From Comamonadaceae bacterium CD01 (GTDB lineage: Bacteria; Pseudomonadota; Gammaproteobacteria; Burkholderiales; Burkholderiaceae_C), in contig PGEI01000016.1 of NCBI GenBank assembly GCA_002894305.1, positions 1-42,332 on the forward strand: DNA of 42,332 nucleotides, in the 5' to 3' direction. The position numbers and the translations under genes are program-made. Position 1 is the first letter of the stretch; each line of letters starts with the position of its first letter. The notes under the pieces are model-generated. The model was not told the DNA's origin. It searched no databases and saw only the letters and a program-made list of their open reading frames with translations. Positions 42,332-42,332 of this stretch are shown in pieces.

Positions 42332-42332
42332 A

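Noticed and set aside
41639-42332. A 16S rRNA gene starting at the AGAGTTTGATCCTGG match
   Set aside because: Sequence after 41654 does not continue as rRNA and instead codes for the HTH-Sel1 protein.
38620-42332. Prophage or integrated element in the plastic right end
   Set aside because: No integrase, structural phage gene, tRNA attachment site or direct-repeat boundary is visible; only small repeats and relics.

Overview
The window is chromosomal DNA of a GC-rich betaproteobacterium, most likely a member of the Comamonadaceae (Acidovorax / Alicycliphilus / Diaphorobacter type). This rests on gene order (rpmF-plsX-fabH-fabD-fabG-acpP-fabF-rpoE-rseA-degP-lepA-lepB-rnc-era-recO-pdxJ-acpS-nagZ), on very high third-position GC, and on protein sequence character. 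It is a read-by-eye assignment with no database search behind it. About 92% of the sequence is ordinary, densely packed chromosome; the last 4 kb is more plastic.

Layout. 1-4.4 kb (+): ZIP metal transporter, coniferyl-type aldehyde dehydrogenase, GNAT acetyltransferase, NPPW-type methyltransferase. 4.4-9.0 kb (-): RNase E, then yaaA and a prolyl-4-hydroxylase-like Fe(II)/2OG oxygenase. 9.0-9.55 kb: a long divergent intergenic region holding a perfect 32-bp palindrome. 9.55-12.6 kb (+): rluC, HAD phosphatase, Rieske protein and S49 peptidase, tightly coupled. 12.7-16.3 kb (+): an SNF2-family helicase translationally coupled to a SWIM zinc-finger protein with a histone-H1-like tail. 16.3-18.9 kb (-): maf, an RsmI-like methyltransferase, pnuC and a NadR-type kinase. 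18.9-25.4 kb (+): yceD-rpmF and the fatty-acid synthesis cluster. 25.4-28.9 kb (+): a small membrane protein, then the envelope-stress cassette rpoE-rseA-degP, with no rseB. 29-34.1 kb (+): lepA-lepB-DUF4845-rnc-era. 34.3-38.5 kb (+): recO-pdxJ-acpS-nagZ-pfkA. 38.6-42.3 kb: Uma2 nuclease, a patch of gene relics and palindromic repeats, a serine hydrolase, a type IV pilin with a clear sigma-54 promoter, a divergent HTH-Sel1 protein carrying a run of 11 G, and a MITE-like repeat.

How the genes work together. Fatty-acid initiation and elongation (PlsX, FabH, FabD, FabG, AcpP, FabF) are co-located, and AcpS, which activates AcpP, lies in the downstream cluster. RNA processing and translation are represented by RNase E, RNase III, Era, RluC, LepA and L32. 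Envelope quality control is represented by RpoE/RseA/DegP, LepB, NagZ and S49. The most unusual material is the 41.4-42.3 kb segment: a pilin and an HTH-Sel1 protein are divergent, and between them lie two 22-bp palindromic elements with inverted cores and a 17-nt match to the 5' end of 16S rRNA. The Sel1 gene also contains a potentially phase-variable homopolymer. No tRNA or rRNA gene, CRISPR array, prophage or intact insertion sequence was seen.
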